A stretch of 64,000 nt of DNA from Poriferisodalis sp965215815 (GCF_965215815.1 NZ_CBDCEO010000013.1:1178001-1242000), one strand, 5' to 3'. Positions 1-8,329 are shown, counted from the first letter of the stretch. Notes: generated from the sequence alone by a model not told the origin. Numbers and translations: made by a program.

Positions 1-1166
1 CCCACGTCAAGACCAGTGTCGGGTTCGAGGAGCACCGCGACGGCGACCGTGGGTGCTTCTGCTGGGGCCAGCAGCACCGCCCAACTGCCGGTTCGTTCGC
101 GGTCGCTGTTTGGATCAAGCAGTTGGCCGGTCGCGACCGCTGCGGGAAACTCGACGCCGTCGGTCGGTGCGAGGCTGATCGAAGCGAGCTGCGCCTGTGC
201 TGCCATGCGCGCCAGCAACCCAGCTGCATCAGCGATCTCGAAGATGCGACCGGCGTCGCGCGGCGTTGTCTGTGCGGATCCATCCGGGCTGGGCGGCTCG
301 CCCTCGCCCGAGCGGGAGGCCGAGCGCGCGTCAACGCGTTGCACCACGTAGGGGCGCATCCGCACCCCGTCGTTGGCGATCGCAGCAGCGGCCAACGCCA
401 GTTGAAGCGGTGTCAGGGGCACCCCGACGCCGAAGACGGCGCCGTCGGGTTCGCCGGGCAGATCGATGCCTGTCGAACCAAGCTGCCGGCGCGCCCCGTC
501 CAGCAATTCGTCCCCGGTCGCATCGAGCGCGGCGTCGGCGCTGAGGGGGTAGTGGCGTTGGTAGGCGCGTGCCACCGGCGGCGAGGCACTGGTTGCAACT
601 GCATCGGGTGCCAGCAGAACTTGCGCGTTGGGGTCGAAGCTGGGACGCGACCACATCGCCACGATGGCGCCGGTCGCGGGGTCCACGACAACGACGGCGC
701 CGTCACGGTCTCCGAGCGCGGCGCGGGCGGTGAGCTGCACACCGTGGTTCACCGTCAAGATCACGTCGCCGACTCGGCCGCTGTCGGCGAACAGGTCGGC
801 CAGCTGTGTCACGGCGACATCAATCGCGGTTCCTGACAGCTCGGCATCCCAGCTGCGCTCGAGACCGCTCGCGCCCGCAGCGGGTGAGAGGTAGCCCGCG
901 ATGTGGGCGTAGAGCGAGCCGTGAGGGTAGGTGCGCACCTGCACGGCGCCGGAGTCGTCTGGGCCGATGCCGGGCGCGATCGTCTCACCGTCCGCGCTGA
1001 TGATCGCACCGCGCGCCGAACCGATGGCGGCCGCCGCTGCACGTGTGTTGAGTTCGTGACGGCGCAGCTCGTCGGCGCCCAGGAAGCCGATGTTGGTGAG
1101 CTGCACCAGCAGCACAGCGAAACTCACTGCGAGCGCGACGGCCAACCGTGTGATGCGCCGGTTCAC
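1..1166 (-). CDS. PbpA-like penicillin-binding protein, catalytic motifs lost (3' end outside window)
   Basis: Reads in one open frame of 388 codons from a GTG at 1166 that overlaps the SEDS gene stop (GTGA) to the window edge. The N-terminus has one membrane segment (about residues 6-28). The middle matches the class B PBP/PbpA pattern: a region like the dimerisation domain, then VVVVDPATGAIVAM and SFDPN, and later TPLQLALAAAAIANDG. The SxxK serine-lysine motif expected after SFDPN is absent (the spot reads YPLSADAALDA), about 50 residues up to the SxN motif are missing, and KTG is replaced by VATG. Family knowledge says these three motifs form the transpeptidase active site, so this protein is probably a pseudoenzyme. 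Gene order FHA-FHA-PP2C-SEDS-PBP matches the actinobacterial operon that ends in pknA/pknB, which would lie just outside the window. Confidence 0.8.
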   Translation of the reverse strand, partial: MNRRITRLAVALAVSFAVLLVQLTNIGFLGADELRRHELNTRAAAAAIGSARGAIISADGETIAPGIGPDDSGAVQVRTYPHGSLYAHIAGYLSPAAGASGLERSWDAELSGTAIDVAVTQLADLFADSGRVGDVILTVNHGVQLTARAALGDRDGAVVVVDPATGAIVAMWSRPSFDPNAQVLLAPDAVATSASPPVARAYQRHYPLSADAALDATGDELLDGARRQLGSTGIDLPGEPDGAVFGVGVPLTPLQLALAAAAIANDGVRMRPYVVQRVDARSASRSGEGEPPSPDGSAQTTPRDAGRIFEIADAAGLLARMAAQAQLASISLAPTDGVEFPAAVATGQLLDPNSDRERTGSWAVLLAPAEAPTVAVAVLLEPDTGLDV

Positions 1167-2623
1167 GGGTCAACCAGTGGCAGCTGTTGAGGCTCGCCGT
1201 GGGAGGGATCGCTCGCGGGTCGACGTCTGCGACGCGCTGGCCTGACGGTGGGGGCACGGAGTTCGCCCGTCGGATCGTCCCCCGCCGCTGAGTCGTGGCC
1301 CGGACGGCGGGGCATACGGAGTTGCGTCGGTTCGGACACCCTTGGCGCGCTCTGCTCGAGTCGCAAGGTGCCGCTGACATCGGAAACTGCCAGCAGCATC
1401 GCGACGGCGATGCAGTTGCCGAGGTGTGCCGCAGGTCCATGGGCCACGAACGGCAGGGCGCCGACGGTGTGCGGAAGCAGCCGCAGCACCCCTGCGATGG
1501 TGGCAAGCGCCTGCAGCCCTATCACGGCGGTTGCCGTGGCAGCGAGCAGTCGATGCGTCTTCCGTGCCCGCTGGGCGATTCCAGCGCCGACCCCGACGAG
1601 CAGCATGAACGCAGCCAGCAGCGCTGCGCCGCCCAGAATGCCGAGTTCCTCCGCGATGACGGCGAAGACGAAGTCGCTGTGTACCGCCGCGATCCGTTGC
1701 GGAGCGCCGAGGCCGGGGCCCGCGCCGCTGATCCCGCCGGCGCTGATCGCGAACGCCGCCTCGACGGTGGATGCCCCCTCGCCAACAGCCCACGGGTCCT
1801 GCCAGTGGCGCATCTGTGCGGACAGCCAGTCGTACACCGAGGCGAGCACGATGACGCCGACTCCGTAGGTGGCGATCACGCCGCCGAGTGCGCGTGTGCG
1901 TGTTGCCCGAGCGACCGTCGGCAGTTCGCTGCCGACGAGATCGTCGCCGTCAAGCCACAGCGGCAACCATGCCGCTGCGAAGATCAACACCGACGACGCG
2001 AGGTCGCCTTGGGCGATGAGCAGCGTCCACGCTCCGACCGCAGCGACGATTGCGCCCACGGCATGGCGGTGAGGCACCAAGCGAGCCGGCAGCCAACGCG
2101 GGGCGGTGACCGTGAGCCCGCAGGCCGCCAGGATCACGCCGAGTTTGGCCACGCCGTACGGCTGCACGTTGAGCGATCCGAGGCTCAGCCACTGCCGGGC
2201 CGGTTCGTAGGCGCCGCCGGACACATCGATCCCGCTGGCGAAGCTGCCGAGCCCAGCCAGCACTGCGGCGATGAGACCGCAGGCGCTTGGACGTTGCATG
2301 AACCAGTCGAGGCGACGCATGGCGACCAAGGTCCCCACGAGGGCTGCGAACCCCGCCAGCACCGCGAACGTGTGGCCCCGTGCCAGTGCCGGATCGATCC
2401 GGACCACGAAGACCCAGCCGATGCCGATGAGCAAACCGACGACGCCGAAGAGAATCTCGTTGCTGTTCGGAGCCAATCGCCTGATTGCGACACGGGTCGC
2501 CGCGCCGCCGAGCAGAACGGTTCCCAACCAGACCGCCGTGCCCCACAGCGATCCAGTGTCGTCGTTGCGCGACACACCGATGGCGGCGACCGCGAAGGCA
2601 GCACAGACCACCACGGTCGCCAT
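1163..2623 (-). CDS. SEDS family protein (RodA/FtsW-like), divergent
   Basis: 486-residue polytopic membrane protein with about ten hydrophobic segments, of the family that polymerises glycan strands from lipid II together with a class B PBP. The conserved acidic loop HSDFVFAVIAEELG is present, with the candidate catalytic Asp near residue 317. Other signatures are eroded: the usual QPSE-AK reads QPYGVAK (about 154-160) and the usual PFISYGGSS reads PFVAHGPAA (about 391-399). The C-terminal 70 residues are a basic, Pro/Arg-rich tail. The ATG at 2623 places the start at the first membrane segment. The frame stays open upstream into the PP2C gene, but I see no ATG, GTG or TTG there. The stop overlaps the following PBP start. 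Function in cell wall elongation is inferred; activity is uncertain because its PBP partner looks inactive. Confidence 0.85.
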   Translation of the reverse strand: MATVVVCAAFAVAAIGVSRNDDTGSLWGTAVWLGTVLLGGAATRVAIRRLAPNSNEILFGVVGLLIGIGWVFVVRIDPALARGHTFAVLAGFAALVGTLVAMRRLDWFMQRPSACGLIAAVLAGLGSFASGIDVSGGAYEPARQWLSLGSLNVQPYGVAKLGVILAACGLTVTAPRWLPARLVPHRHAVGAIVAAVGAWTLLIAQGDLASSVLIFAAAWLPLWLDGDDLVGSELPTVARATRTRALGGVIATYGVGVIVLASVYDWLSAQMRHWQDPWAVGEGASTVEAAFAISAGGISGAGPGLGAPQRIAAVHSDFVFAVIAEELGILGGAALLAAFMLLVGVGAGIAQRARKTHRLLAATATAVIGLQALATIAGVLRLLPHTVGALPFVAHGPAAHLGNCIAVAMLLAVSDVSGTLRLEQSAPRVSEPTQLRMPRRPGHDSAAGDDPTGELRAPTVRPARRRRRPASDPSHGEPQQLPLVDP

Positions 2624-2670
2624 TGCTGCAAGCGCAGACTCGGTGCGGCGTCGCGCGCGCAGAGGTGGCC

Positions 2671-3510
2671 TCAGCGTGAGCGAGAACGCCGCCAGCTGCG
2701 CCGTCTGGGCGTGCTTTGCGTGCTGTCGCCCATCCGTGTGACTTCGGCGTCGGGAGCGGTCGGGGCGATCTCGATCCCTTCGATGTTGACGTCCACCACC
2801 AGCGCCGTGGAGTTGTCGCGTCCCCCGCGTTCGTTGGCCTGACGCACAAGCGAGCGTGCCACGTCTGATGGATGCTCATCGGTGTCCAGCAGCTCGGCGA
2901 TTTCGTCTTCGGCCAGTTCGTTGGTGACGCCGTCGGTGCACAGCAGGAAGCGGTCATTGCCGGTGAGGCCGAGGATCCAGTCGTCGATCAGCACATCTGG
3001 TTCCACGCCGATGGCTCGAGTGAGCGTGTTGCGCCGGGGATGGTCGGCGGCCTGCTCGACCGTGAGATCGCCGGCCCGGATCATCTCGGCAACGAAGTTG
3101 TGGTCGATGGTGAGCTGGGTGAGCTCGCCCCCTTGGAAGCGGTAGACACGCGAATCACCGACGTTGACCAGGCACCACACCCGGCTGTCGTCTCTTTGCA
3201 CCACGGCAATGGCACACAACGTGGTGCCCATGCCGGCGAGATCTGGATGGGCGGTCGAGCGATGGTGCACGACCTGGTTGGCGTGGCGGACGGCCGCCTG
3301 CAGCTCCGCCGGCGTTGAGGGGGAGTTGGCCGCAACGGTCTTCACGGCGAGGCTGGATGCGACGCTGCCGCCGAGGTGACCGCCCATTCCGTCGGCCACC
3401 ACGAACAGACCGATGTCGGCGTACATGGCGTCCTGGTTCTCGGCGCGGCGCAGTCCCCGGTCGGACGCTCCGCCCCAGCGGATGCGCATCTGGCGGGCGG
3501 GGGCACTCAT
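2671..3510 (-). CDS. PP2C-type Ser/Thr protein phosphatase (PstP-like)
   Basis: 279 residues. Dephosphorylates Ser/Thr-phosphorylated proteins, in Actinobacteria typically the targets of PknA/PknB that control growth and division. Metal-binding signatures of the PPM family are visible: ENQD (about 24-27), VADGMGG (38-44), GDSRVYRF, LCTDGVTNEL and RDNSTALVVDV near the C-terminus. I chose the ATG at 3510 because the PPM domain begins only 10 residues later; an in-frame ATG further upstream would add unconserved sequence. Unlike mycobacterial PstP there is no long extracellular domain or obvious membrane segment after the catalytic domain. It sits between the FHA genes and the SEDS gene in one operon. 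Confidence 0.92.
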   Translation of the reverse strand: MSAPARQMRIRWGGASDRGLRRAENQDAMYADIGLFVVADGMGGHLGGSVASSLAVKTVAANSPSTPAELQAAVRHANQVVHHRSTAHPDLAGMGTTLCAIAVVQRDDSRVWCLVNVGDSRVYRFQGGELTQLTIDHNFVAEMIRAGDLTVEQAADHPRRNTLTRAIGVEPDVLIDDWILGLTGNDRFLLCTDGVTNELAEDEIAELLDTDEHPSDVARSLVRQANERGGRDNSTALVVDVNIEGIEIAPTAPDAEVTRMGDSTQSTPRRRSWRRSRSR

Positions 3511-3607
3511 TGCGGACCAGTCTCGCGGCTTTGCCGGGCATCGGCACAGCCGAGTGCCGCGCACGCAGGGCGCGGCCAGTCCGCGATGTGGGCGCAGCGG
3601 GGTTCTG

Positions 3608-4075
3608 TCATGGGCTGACCTCGAAGACGGTGGAGCCGACTTGCACGTAGTCGCCGAGGCGCACAACGGTGGCGTTGGCGACCTTCTGGCGATTCAGGTA
3701 GGTCCCGTTCGTCGATCCCAGATCCTCCAGCAGGTGCTGGGCGCCGTTGCGGTACAGACGGGCATGAGATTGCGATGAGTAGCTGTCGGAGATGATCACG
3801 TCACACTCGGCGCTGCGCCCGATGGTCAGCGTGTCGGCCAGCAGATGCCGTTCGCCCTGAGCGCTCAGCGGCGAGCGCACGACGAGCGCCAATGGCTGCG
3901 GGGTGGCGTTGCCGTTGGGGGGCCCGTCGCCTCGCAGCGCAAGCAGCGATCTCCAGCCGAGGTGATTGCGGGGTGTCGCCACACCGGCCCACACGGCGCG
4001 CATGACCCGGAAGAAGAACAGGTAGAGCAGGACAAGCACGCCCAGCGCGAGCAGCCGCACCAGCTGCTCGGACAT
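3608..4075 (-). CDS. FHA domain protein with N-terminal membrane segment (FhaB/FipA-like)
   Basis: 155 residues starting MSEQLVRLL. An N-terminal hydrophobic helix (about residues 5-25) is followed by a linker and a C-terminal forkhead-associated domain with TIGRSAECDV, SQSHARLYR, LEDLGSTNGTYLN and GDYVQVG, the residues that bind phosphothreonine. In mycobacteria the equivalent protein FhaB (FipA) links PknA/B signalling to FtsZ and cell wall synthesis; the same role is inferred here. The ATG overlaps the stop of the upstream FHA gene (TGATG), so the two are translationally coupled. Confidence 0.9.
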   Translation of the reverse strand: MSEQLVRLLALGVLVLLYLFFFRVMRAVWAGVATPRNHLGWRSLLALRGDGPPNGNATPQPLALVVRSPLSAQGERHLLADTLTIGRSAECDVIISDSYSSQSHARLYRNGAQHLLEDLGSTNGTYLNRQKVANATVVRLGDYVQVGSTVFEVSP

Positions 4076-4353
4076 CAGCTCAGCTCCAGCCGCAGTTCGT
4101 GGGTGCCGATGGTGACGACATCGCCGTGGGCCAGACGATCGCTGGTCATCTCGATCCCGTTCAGCAGCGTCCCGTTGACGCTGGCCAGGTCCACCAGGAG
4201 CAGGCCATCTGCGTCCTCGCGTATCTGGGCGTGTCGTCGTGAGACCTTGGGGCCGTCGACCACGATGTCGCAGTCGTCGCGCCGCCCGATGACGGTCGAA
4301 TGCCCCAGTTCGTGGCACTGTCCGTCGCTGCCGACCAAGCTGGCGCCAACCAC
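4075..4353 (-). CDS. minimal FHA domain protein
   Basis: 92 residues from a GTG at 4353, essentially one FHA domain: STVIGRRDDCDIVVDG, SRRHAQIRE, LVDLASVNGTLLNG and HGDVVTIG. It occupies the place of fhaA but lacks the N-terminal DUF3662 domain of typical FhaA proteins. The frame stays open upstream through the tRNA-Leu gene, so a longer protein would have to overlap a structural RNA; a GTG 8 bases after a TACACT hexamer fits a leaderless start better. Expected to bind phosphothreonine proteins produced by the PASTA-type kinases. Confidence 0.8.
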   Translation of the reverse strand: MVGASLVGSDGQCHELGHSTVIGRRDDCDIVVDGPKVSRRHAQIREDADGLLLVDLASVNGTLLNGIEMTSDRLAHGDVVTIGTHELRLELS

Positions 4354-4361
4354 GACGGCCC

Positions 4362-4367
4362 AGTGTA
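4362..4367 (-). promoter_or_regulatory. -10 element of the FHA-PP2C-SEDS-PBP operon
   Basis: TACACT on the minus strand, 8 bases before the GTG start at 4353; suggests a leaderless transcript. No clear -35 element. Confidence 0.4.
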
Positions 4368-4403
4368 GGAGCGCAGGTTCGCGGGCTAGCCTGACCGCCC
4401 CAC

Positions 4404-4487
4404 GCGCGAGTGGCGGAATTGGCAGACGCGCAGGCTTCAGGTGCCTGTGCCCGTAAGGGTGTGAGGGTTCAAGTCCCTCCTCGCGCA
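4404..4487 (+). tRNA. tRNA-Leu (anticodon CAG)
   Basis: Acceptor GCGCGAG pairs with CTCGCGC, D arm GCGGAATTGGCAGACGC, anticodon stem-loop CAGGC-TTCAGGT-GCCTG, a variable arm of class II size and T arm GAGGGTTCAAGTCCCTC. No CCA is encoded. Confidence 0.95.
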
Positions 4488-4537
4488 CTGCGGCGACGAC
4501 GTGGTGGCAGCCGGTGCGGGGCGTGGCCAGCGGACTG

Positions 4538-4575
4538 CTGTTCAGTCGATCTGTTCAGTCGATCTGTTCAGTCGA
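4538..4575 (+). repeat. 13-bp tandem repeat, three copies, over the ogt stop codon
   Basis: CTGTTCAGTCGAT occurs three times head to tail (the last lacks its final base). The stop codon of the minus-strand methyltransferase gene lies inside the third copy, and each copy supplies an equivalent TGA. Confidence 0.9.
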
Positions 4576-5107
4576 GGGCGCCCTCGTGTTCGAGCAATTG
4601 CGACTTGAGGTCGAGGCCGCCGCCGAAGCCCACGAGCGAGCCGTTGGCGCCGATGACCCGGTGGCATGGCAGCACGATCGGCACGGGGTTGCGGCCGTTC
4701 GCCTGGCCCACGGCCCGCACGGCTTTCGGCCTGCCGATCAGCGACGCCTGCTCTCCGTAGCTGCGGGTGCTGCCGTAGGGGATGTCACCGAGCGCCCGCC
4801 ACGCCGCCACTTGAAAAGGGGTGCCTCGCAAGTCGAGTGGCAGGTCGAAGCTGGTGCGCTTCCCGTCGAAGTACTCGTCGAGTTGCTGCGCGGCCTGGTG
4901 CAGGATCGGGTGGGCGGGATCTTCGACCATGTCGTCGGGCAGCTTGACGGAGGTCTCCTCGCCACGCCATGAGACGGCGCGCAACCCCTGTTCGGTTGCC
5001 ACCAAGCCCAACGGTCCGATCGGGCTGTCGATGGTCGTGTGCCAGTGCGTGTCCGCGCTGGCGGCTGCCGTGTCGGCGGGACCGGTGCTGGAATTCGATG
5101 GGCTCAT
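4568..5107 (-). CDS. ogt: methylated-DNA-protein cysteine methyltransferase
   Basis: 179 residues. Transfers alkyl groups from O6-alkylguanine to its own active-site cysteine. The signature PIVLPCHRVIGANGSLVG is present with the acceptor Cys at about residue 148, preceded by GTPFQVAAWRAL and IPYGSTRSYGEQA of the DNA-binding helix region. The ATG at 5107 has a GGAG six bases upstream; an ATG at 5128 in the same frame (MRTLEQHM) is also possible. It follows the ada-alkA gene by less than 30 bases and is probably co-transcribed, giving direct reversal and excision repair of alkylation damage in one unit. Confidence 0.93.
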   Translation of the reverse strand: MSPSNSSTGPADTAAASADTHWHTTIDSPIGPLGLVATEQGLRAVSWRGEETSVKLPDDMVEDPAHPILHQAAQQLDEYFDGKRTSFDLPLDLRGTPFQVAAWRALGDIPYGSTRSYGEQASLIGRPKAVRAVGQANGRNPVPIVLPCHRVIGANGSLVGFGGGLDLKSQLLEHEGALD

Positions 5108-5135
5108 GTGTTGCTCCAGAGTTCTCATAGGCCCC

Positions 5136-6767
5136 TCAGCGAAGGGTCGGTACTGCTTGGCCGGCGGAGTGCCACAGATGCTGCGCAGCCCACGCACGGT
5201 AGGGGCGCCAGCGTTGGGCCAGCGAGTCGATTTCCCGTGGCTGCATCGGATGGCCCACCAGGCGCTCAATTGCCCGGCGCAGGCCGAGGTCGGAGGCGGG
5301 GAATGCGTCGTCGTGGCCGAACACCCGCATCGCGATGAGATGTGCGGTCCAGGGCCCGATGCCGGGCAGTTCACAGAGTTGGGCCACGGTGGCTTCGAGG
5401 GTGTCGGTGGCGCTCAGGTCCACGTCGCCGCTGGCCACTGCACGGGAGATGCCGACAATGGTGTCGATTCGTCGCTGGGTGAATCCCAGCCCCGCGAGCC
5501 CTGCCGGTCCGGCATCAGCGAGCTTCGCTGCGTCCGGGAAGAGGTGAGTCAGTGGCACCGAAACGTCTTCGCCGTGCTCGATGCGCGCAGTTGAACCTGG
5601 GCAGCATTCCAAGAGCGCATCAATCGGTGTGCCGAAGCGCTGGGCGATCCGGCCGGACATCGTGGACGCTGCGGCGAGCGAAATCTGCTGCCCGACGACG
5701 ATGCGGATAGCGGTCTCGAAGCGGTCCCATGAGCGCGGCACGCGCAAGCCCGGTGCGCCCCGCACAAGCGACCCGATGAGCGGATCGTCGGCGAGCGCAG
5801 CTGCAGCCGCCGAAGGATTGGTGTCGGTACCGAGCAAGGCCCGTGCGCGGCTCACGGCGTCGATGATTGAGTCGTACGTCGGCAGGTGCAGCCGCAGCTG
5901 AAGCTGTTCGCCGTTGCCTAGCACGGCCGCCATTGGGGCGGCGCTGGGTGGCACGGCCGCCATGGAGGCGGCGCTGGCACGGGTTGGAGGCGGCGCTGGT
6001 TGGGCCACCTCGACGATGCCGGCGTGCCCGTACGCGCTGAAGCTGCGGACATAAGCGGCTGAGCCGCCAGCACCGGTGACGGCCTCGACACCTGGTATGG
6101 CTCTGGAGGCCTGGTGCGAGATGAACGCCTCGAAGTCGAACGGCGCCAAGTACGGCAATGCGAGCACAAGGCCGCCGTCGAGGCGAGGCCGTTCGCCTCG
6201 GCGCCGTTTCGACCGCAACTCCGTGGGGGTGAAACGAAACACCGAAGTAATGGCTCTGTGAAGCTGGCGCGGCCCGCCGAAGCCCGCAGCACGGGCGATC
6301 TCGGTGAACGTCAGATCGGTGTCGTCGATCAGGCAGCGGGCGAAGTGCGCCCTGCGCGACCGGGCGATGGTTGTGGGAGTCGCGCCGACATGGTGCTCGA
6401 ACAGCCGCCGTAGCTGGCGGGCGCTGTATCCCACGTGGGCCGCCAGTGCCTCTTCGTCGTGGTGATCGAGAAAGCCGTCGTTGATGCGCAGCAGTGCCGC
6501 TCCGACCGGCGAGGGCACATCCAGATCAGCCAGAGAGCCGGCGCGACGTTCTGGATGGCAACGCAGGCATGGACGGAAGCCAGCCACCTCGGCGGCCACC
6601 GGGTTGGAGTAGTGCGTCACGTTGTGCGGCAATGGCTGTGCCGAGCAGTCTGCTCGGCAGTAGATGCCCGTGGTGAGAACGGCTTCTACCTGCATGCAGC
6701 GAGTCTGGCCCGCAACGATCGGACATAAACGGACATTGCGATGGAGGTCCGAATGTGTCCGATTCAC
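5136..6767 (-). CDS. Ada-AlkA fusion: methylphosphotriester sensor / 3-methyladenine DNA glycosylase
   Basis: 543 residues. N-terminal Ada zinc domain with TTGIYCRADC (Cys37, Cys41) and FRPCLRCHPE (Cys67, Cys70), of which Cys37 should be the methyl acceptor. Next comes an AraC-type helix-turn-helix (about 90-180), then an AlkA N-terminal domain and a helix-hairpin-helix glycosylase domain with LPGIGPWTAHLIAMRVFG and the candidate catalytic Asp in FPASDLGLR. An Ala/Pro/Met-rich linker with two MAAV units separates sensor and glycosylase lobes. The protein senses methylated DNA, activates transcription and excises alkylated bases. The start is uncertain: Met25 (6695) is an alternative, though it leaves little of the usual Ada N-terminus. 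Divergent from the ImmA gene at 6837. Confidence 0.9.
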   Translation of the reverse strand: MNRTHSDLHRNVRLCPIVAGQTRCMQVEAVLTTGIYCRADCSAQPLPHNVTHYSNPVAAEVAGFRPCLRCHPERRAGSLADLDVPSPVGAALLRINDGFLDHHDEEALAAHVGYSARQLRRLFEHHVGATPTTIARSRRAHFARCLIDDTDLTFTEIARAAGFGGPRQLHRAITSVFRFTPTELRSKRRRGERPRLDGGLVLALPYLAPFDFEAFISHQASRAIPGVEAVTGAGGSAAYVRSFSAYGHAGIVEVAQPAPPPTRASAASMAAVPPSAAPMAAVLGNGEQLQLRLHLPTYDSIIDAVSRARALLGTDTNPSAAAAALADDPLIGSLVRGAPGLRVPRSWDRFETAIRIVVGQQISLAAASTMSGRIAQRFGTPIDALLECCPGSTARIEHGEDVSVPLTHLFPDAAKLADAGPAGLAGLGFTQRRIDTIVGISRAVASGDVDLSATDTLEATVAQLCELPGIGPWTAHLIAMRVFGHDDAFPASDLGLRRAIERLVGHPMQPREIDSLAQRWRPYRAWAAQHLWHSAGQAVPTLR

Positions 6768-6836
6768 TTGGCATCAGCTCATGACGCTTGCCGAGAGCAA
6801 GCAATCGCCGCATCCCAGGGTGGAAATTAGTCTCGA

Positions 6837-7961
6837 ATGTGCGAATATGGCACAGTGAAGACCGAGACAGCAAGCGACCTCGGCATCCGGGTAGCTGAGG
6901 CACGTGAGCTTGCGGGAATGACGCAGGCCGAGTTGGCGGCGGTCAGTGACTTGGGTCGGACCGTCATTGCCAAGATTGAGGCCGGCTCTCGCAAGCTCGG
7001 TGCCGCCGAACTTGTCCGTCTCGCGGAGTCTCTCCGTCGTCCGGTGGATTGGTTCTTCTTGGAATCCCCCCCGGCGGTGGTGAGCAGGCGCTCTGACCCG
7101 AACATTCGCGGGCTGTCGGCGCCGCTGGATGCCAGGGTCGACTGGATTGCCCGGGACATTGCTGACCTGCATCAGTTGGACGAGCTGCCGAAGTACGAAC
7201 GGTTTGTGCAGGCGCCACCTGAGTCCGTGGACGGCGCAGCGAGAGCGGCAGGTGCACTTCGACGACATCTTGAAGTCCCCGATGGCCCGCTGCGTGATCT
7301 GCAAGCTCTTGCTGAGCGAATCGGCTTATTCGTCTTCTCGCTCAACCTTGGCGTCGACGGCGGCGATGCTGCATACGTTGCTGTCGAGGACGCTGGCGTG
7401 GTGGTGATCAACGGCAAGATGGACCCCGGGCGACGTCGATTCAATCTCGCACACGAACTTGGGCACCATGTCTTTCAGGACGCCTATGCACCAGAAGTCC
7501 GACTCTCGCCTCAAGACGACACCGAGCGCTTGATCAACGCCTTCGCGATTCACCTGTTGCTGCCGCTCGGCGATGCGCGATCGCTCGTTGAAGAGTTCTC
7601 AGCCGATGTGCGGCTTGCAGCCGTTGCTGCCGGCGTGCGGTTTCGGCTGAGCTGGACGGCCGTGTGTGCACAGCTGCGCAACGCCGGACTCGTGGATGCG
7701 GGTTCATATGAGGACTTGGTGGCTCAACCGCCTTCTCGTGTCGATTTCATCGAATTGGGCGAGCGGTGGCAACCAGAGTTGGAGGCACCCGCGGTGCCTC
7801 CCAAGTACGGGCGGCGTGTGCTCTCGGCATATAGGCGCCGGAAGCTAACCGCCGAGCGCGCGGCGGAACTTCTCTGGGAAACACTGACCGTCGCGGAATT
7901 GCCAGACCAAGTCGAACTGTCGGCCGAGGTGTATCGACGGGAGTTTGGATCGGTTGAGTGA
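6837..7961 (+). CDS. XRE regulator fused to ImmA/IrrE metallopeptidase
   Basis: 374 residues. Residues about 12-72 form a Cro/C1-type helix-turn-helix (MTQAELAAVSDLGRTVIAKIEAG). The C-terminal part has the zincin motif HELGHH at 206-211 followed by a helical region, as in ImmA/IrrE peptidases that cleave repressors. The gene overlaps the PIN-like gene downstream by 4 bases (GTGA), so the two form a coupled module. An in-frame GTG at 6855 (VKTETASDLGIRV) could be the true start, because helix-turn-helix proteins of this kind usually begin close to that point. Likely role: antitoxin/regulator for the PIN protein, possibly with autoproteolytic control; this is inference from arrangement. Confidence 0.88.
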   Translation: MCEYGTVKTETASDLGIRVAEARELAGMTQAELAAVSDLGRTVIAKIEAGSRKLGAAELVRLAESLRRPVDWFFLESPPAVVSRRSDPNIRGLSAPLDARVDWIARDIADLHQLDELPKYERFVQAPPESVDGAARAAGALRRHLEVPDGPLRDLQALAERIGLFVFSLNLGVDGGDAAYVAVEDAGVVVINGKMDPGRRRFNLAHELGHHVFQDAYAPEVRLSPQDDTERLINAFAIHLLLPLGDARSLVEEFSADVRLAAVAAGVRFRLSWTAVCAQLRNAGLVDAGSYEDLVAQPPSRVDFIELGERWQPELEAPAVPPKYGRRVLSAYRRRKLTAERAAELLWETLTVAELPDQVELSAEVYRREFGSVE

Positions 7962-8329
7962 CGCGGGAGTTGGTGTTCGACACCACCGCGTTGAACTATT
8001 TCGCCCTCGGAAACGTTCAACTCTCGGCTAGCGACCTAGCTTTGTTCGCTCGTTACAAGCGGGAATTGGGCGGCGGCCCGAGTAAGAACCTCGGCGAGGC
8101 GGCTGTTCTCGCGTGGTGCGCGAGCACCGGCGGCACGGCCATTATCGATGAATCCCGTGCTCGGGATATCGCGCACCAAGACGGCATAGCTGTTCACGGG
8201 TCGCTGTGGTTGATCCAGCTCGGTGTGAAATCGAATCTCCTTGACCGATCTGCCGCCATAACGCTGATTGATCAGCTCCGTTCGGCTGGCATGTATCTCC
8301 CCCGAGACAGCGCGGCTCTCGTGGCGTGA
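7958..8329 (+). CDS. PIN-domain-like protein, partner of ImmA regulator
   Basis: 123 residues from a GTG. Acidic residues spaced as in PIN ribonucleases: VFDTTALNYFA near the start, LGEAAVLAWC in the middle and AIIDESRARDIA after it, the arrangement D...E...D expected to hold the metal. Resembles the DUF3368-type PIN proteins. Probably an RNase toxin controlled by the preceding regulator. No other recognisable domain. Confidence 0.75.
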   Translation: MTRELVFDTTALNYFALGNVQLSASDLALFARYKRELGGGPSKNLGEAAVLAWCASTGGTAIIDESRARDIAHQDGIAVHGSLWLIQLGVKSNLLDRSAAITLIDQLRSAGMYLPRDSAALVA

